Of a DNA stretch of 64,000 bases, positions 60,910-64,000 are shown in pieces; position 1 is the stretch's first letter; each line of letters starts with the position of its first letter. The notes below the pieces were generated by a model. It was given only the letters and a program-made list of their open reading frames with translations. It was not told the DNA's origin and made no database searches. The position numbers were made by a program, and so were the translations under genes. The stretch spans positions 21,008-85,007 of the forward strand of contig JAECZT010000029.1 of the NCBI GenBank assembly GCA_020055645.1. The letters are read 5' to 3'. The stretch is from Tomocerus qinae (lineage: Eukaryota; Arthropoda; Collembola; Entomobryomorpha; Tomoceridae).

Positions 60910-63900
60910 CCGTACAAGTATTAAATCATCAATTTTAACTCTTGAAAATTATTTTTTAAGCTTTTTGGCTCGTACAAGTTTAAAAAATAATTTAAACTGT
61001 TGAATGTTATTTTTAAGCTTTTTGGCTCTTACAAGTATTAAATCATGAATTTTAACTCTTGAAAATTATTTTTTAAGCTTTTTGGCTGGCACAAGTTTAA
61101 AAAATAATTAAAACTGTTGAATGTTATTTTTAAGCTTTTTGGCTCGTACAAGTTTAAAAAATAATTAAAACTGTTGAATGTTATTTTTAAGCTTTTTGGC
61201 TCGTACAAGTTTAAAAAATAATAAAAACTGTTGAATGTTATTTTTAAGCTTTTTGGCTCGTACAAGTATTAAATCATGAATTTGAACTCTTGAAAATTAT
61301 TTTTTAAGCTTTTTGGCTCGTACAAGTATTAAATCATTAATTTCAACTCTTGAAAATTATTTTTAAGCTTTTTGGCTCGTACAAGTGTTAAATTATGAAT
61401 TACAGCATTTCAAGTGTTGAATATCATTTTTTAAACTTTTACGCCTCGTACAAGTGTTAAATTATGAATTTTAAAATTTCAAGTCTTGAATATCATTTTT
61501 TAAACTTTTACGTCTCGTACAAGTGTTAAATTATGAACTTCAACTCTTGAAAATTATTTTGTAAGCTTTTTGTCCCGTACAAGTATTAAATCATCAATTT
61601 TAACTCTTGAAAATTATTTTTTAAGCCTTTTGGCGCGTAGAAGTTTAAAAAATAATTTAAACTGTTGAATGTTATTTTTAAGCTTTTTGGCTCATACAAG
61701 TATATAATCATGAATTTTAACTCTTGAAAATTATTTTTTAAGCTTTTTGGCTCCTACAAGTATTAAATCAAGAATTCCAACTGTTGAAAATTATTTTTTA
61801 AGCTTTTTGACCCGTACAAGTATTAAATCATCAATTTTAACTCTTGAAAATTATTTTTTAAGCTTTTTGGCTCGTACAAGTTTAAAAAATAATTAAAACT
61901 GTTGAGTGTTATTTTTAAGCTTTTTGGCTCGTACAAGTTTAAAAAATAATAAAAACTGTTGAATGTTATTTTTAAGCTTTTTGGCTCTTACAAGTATTAA
62001 ATCATGAATTTCAACTCTTGAAAATTATTTTTTAAGCTTTTTGGCTCGTACAAGTTTAAAAAATAATTAAAACTGTTGAATGTTATTTTTAAGCTTTTTG
62101 GCTCGTACAAGTTTAAAAAATAATAAAAACTGTTGAATGTTATTTTTAAGCTTTTTGGCTCTTACAAGTATTAAATCATGAATTTTAACTCTTGAAAATT
62201 ATTTTTTAAGCTTTTTGGCTCGTACAAGTATTAAATCATGAATTTCAACTCTTGAAAATTATTTTTTAAGCTTTTTGGCTCGTACAAGTTTAAAAAATAA
62301 TTAAAACTGTTGAATGTTATTTTTAAGTTTTTAGCTCGTACAAGTATTAAATCATGAATTTTAACTATTGAAATGTATTCTGTAAGCTTTTTGGCCCGTA
62401 CAAGTATTAAATCATGAATTTCAACACTTGAAAATTATTTTTTAGGCTTTTTCACCCGTACAAGTATTAAATCATGAATTTCAACTCTTGAACATTATTT
62501 TGTAAGCTTTTGGGCCCGTACAAGTATTAAATCATGACTTTTAATTTTTGAAAATTAATTTTTAAGCTTTTTGGCTCGTACAAGTTTAAAAAATAATAAA
62601 AACTGTTTAATGTTATTTTTAAGCTTTTTGACCCGTACAAGTATTAAATCATCAATTTTAACTCTTGAAAATTATTTTTTAAGCTTTTTGGCTCGTACAA
62701 GTTTAAAAATTAATTAAAACTGTTGAATGTTATTTTTAAGCTTTTTGGCTCGTACAAGTTTAAAAAATAATAAAAACTGTTGAATGTTAGTTTTAAGCTT
62801 TTTGGCTCGTACAAGTATTAAATCATGAATTTCAACTCTTGAAAATTATTTTTTAAGCTTTTTGGCTCGTACAAGTATTAAATCATTAATTTCAACTCTT
62901 GAAAATTATTTTTTAAGCTTTTTGGCTCGTACAAGTTTAAAAAATAATTAAAAATGTTGAATGGTATTTTTAAGCATTTTGGCTCGTACAAGTATTAAAT
63001 CATGAATTTTAAATCTTGAAAATTATTTTTTAAGCTTTTTGGCTCGTACAAGTCTAAAAAATAATTAAAACTGTTGAATGTTATTTTCAAGCTTTTTTTC
63101 ACGTACAAGTATTAAATCATGAATTTCAACTCTTGAAATTTATTTTTTAAGCTTTTTGGCCCGTACAAGTATTAAATCATGAATTTCAACTCTTGAAAAT
63201 TATTTTGTAAGCTTTTTGGCCCGTACAAGTATTAAATCATGAATTTCAACTCTTGAAAATTATTTTGTAAGCTTTTTGGCCCGTACAAGTATTAAATCAT
63301 CAATTTCAACTCTTGAAAATTATTTTGTAAGCTTTTTGGCTCGTACAAGTGTTAAATTATGAATTACAGCATTTCAAGTGTTGAATATCATTTTTTAAAC
63401 TTTTACGCCTCGTACAAGTGTTAAATTATGAATTTTAAAATTTCAAGTCTTGAATATCATTTTTTAAACTTTTACGTCTCGTACAAGTGTTAAATTATGA
63501 ATTTCAACTCTTGAAAATTATTTTGTAAGCTTTTTGTCCCGTACAAGTATTAAATCATCAATTTTAACTCTTGAAAATTATTTTTTAAGCTTTTTGGCTC
63601 GTAGAAGTTTAAAAAATAATTTAAACTGTTGAATGTTATTTTTAAGCTTTTTGGCTCATACAAGTATTTAATCATGAATTTTAACTCTTGAAAATTATTT
63701 TTTAAGCTTTTTGGCTCCTAAAGTATTAAATCAAGAATTCCAACTGTTGAAAATTATTTTTTAAGCTTTTTGACCCGTACAAGTATTAAATCATCAATTT
63801 TAACTCTTGAAAATTATTTTTTAAGCTTTTTGGCTCGTACAAGTTTAAAAAATAATTAAAACTGTTGAGTGTTATTTTTAAGCTTTTTGGCTCATACAAG

Positions 63901-64000
63901 TTTAAAAAATAATATAAACTGTTGAATGTTAGTTTTAAGCGTTTTGGCTCTTGCAAGTATTAAATCATGAATTTCAACTCTTGAAAATTATTTTTTAATG
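60910..64000. repeat. 5,131-bp super-repeat, copy 2 (runs off the right edge)
   Basis: This matches 55,779-58,869 at an offset of 5,130-5,131 bp up to the last base, so at least 3.09 kb of the second copy is present. Unit starts correspond: 56,247 with 61,377, and 58,210 with 63,341. Differences are small: ggctcgtac in place of gtag after Ac, ggctcttac near 61,023, gaattttaac near 62,181 in place of gaatttaattc near 57,050, and a 1-bp loss in ggctcctaaag near 63,714. Confidence 0.93.

Larger units (their letters stand above)
1..64000. repeat. Satellite DNA array of 57/60/69-bp monomers with higher-order structure
   Basis: The whole window is a head-to-tail array of one monomer family. Nearly every monomer begins with TCGTACAAGT or a one- or two-base variant, followed about 30-45 bp later by TTGAA, then an ATTTTTTAA tract and a CTTTT segment. 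Three length classes occur (A 60 bp, B 57 bp, C 69 bp). No inverted copies, unique inserts, transposons or genes were seen on reading through. The array continues past both edges: base 1 lies inside a C* monomer and base 64,000 inside an A monomer. A 64-kb gene-free tandem array implies eukaryotic heterochromatin. Which chromosomal site it occupies, and which species, cannot be told from the sequence. Confidence 0.98.

Noticed and set aside
1-64000. CRISPR array
   Set aside because: Repeats recur at short regular spacing, but the sequence between conserved boxes is itself repeated and not unique as spacers are. There are no cas genes, and the array is far too long.
1-64000. Telomeric repeats
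   Set aside because: Short TTTAGGC and TTTAAA strings occur, but no tandem 5-8-bp telomere motif is present. Each TTTAGGC is a single variant inside a C monomer.
1-64000. CENP-B box
   Set aside because: I looked for the TTCG-N4-A-N2-CGGG pattern on both strands around the CGTAC boxes and saw no match. A centromeric role is neither supported nor excluded by this.
1-64000. LTR or other transposon origin
   Set aside because: No long terminal repeats, target-site duplications, terminal inverted repeats or polymerase or transposase coding traces were seen. The longer duplicated blocks are made wholly of satellite monomers.
1-64000. Rho-independent terminators or promoters
   Set aside because: T runs and AT-rich boxes resembling TATA or -10 elements occur in every monomer by composition. 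There is no GC-rich hairpin before the T runs and no gene to serve, so calling them would be meaningless.
1-64000. Assembly artefact from a collapsed or chained repeat
   Set aside because: This cannot be excluded without reads, but the many private variants, differing unit lengths and nested duplications are not what simple repetition of one contig piece would give. I kept the array as real and listed read-level checks where they matter.

Overview
This window is 64 kb of uninterrupted tandem-repeat (satellite) DNA. I found no protein-coding gene, RNA gene, transposon, CRISPR array or unique sequence in it. Gene-free tandem DNA on this scale, about 23-25% GC by count of the exemplar monomers and with multi-level higher-order repeats (HORs), is typical of constitutive heterochromatin (centromeric, pericentromeric or subtelomeric) in a eukaryotic nuclear genome. 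The sequence does not let me name the species or choose between plant, insect, nematode or other hosts. Both window edges cut through monomers, so the array is longer than 64 kb. All copies read in the same orientation.

There are three related monomer classes, all written here from the shared box TCGTACAAGT. A is 60 bp, with a centre like tattaaatcatgaattt and an end like taagctttttggc. B is 57 bp, with a centre like tttaaaaaataatt. C is 69 bp, has an extra 8-bp A/T insertion, and ends acttttacgcc. Position-specific subtypes are: C* (C with ttacagcatttcaag), Ct (C ending acgtc), Ag (A with ttttgtaagc, usually ending gtccc), Ac (A with catcaatttt), A' (a rare diverged A) and a B ending tttcacg.

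The monomers form HOR units with a simple grammar: C*, then 0-6 further C, then the hub Ct-Ag-Ac, then one of a few tails. The main tails are B-A-BBB-A-A (canonical unit 666 bp), BABABA (609, 747, 816, 885 or 1,023 bp depending on the number of C), B-A-A (435 or 573 bp) and A'-A-BABA (612 bp). I located about 85 C* markers, so a unit averages roughly 750 bp.

Units are grouped into larger duplicated blocks. These are 3,339-7,087 repeated in part at 7,088-9,037 (period 3,749); 12,764-16,055 repeated at 16,056-19,080 (3,292); 22,107-25,393 repeated at 25,394-28,305 (about 3,287); a distant copy of 3,339-7,998 at 22,107-26,304; a 1.6-kb module at 40,416, 43,280 and 46,714; two adjacent 1,344-bp copies at 53,628-56,315; and a 5,131-bp unit at 55,779-60,909 whose second copy runs off the right edge. 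The right-hand 8 kb carries its own diverged monomers and EcoRI sites. Hybrid monomers (C/A, C/B, A/B) mark probable recombination junctions.

Short minus-strand open frames of 63-98 codons arise because 57, 60 and 69 are all multiples of three. Those I checked start at TTG, and none is credible as a gene. No genes work together here; the biology is in the repeat architecture.
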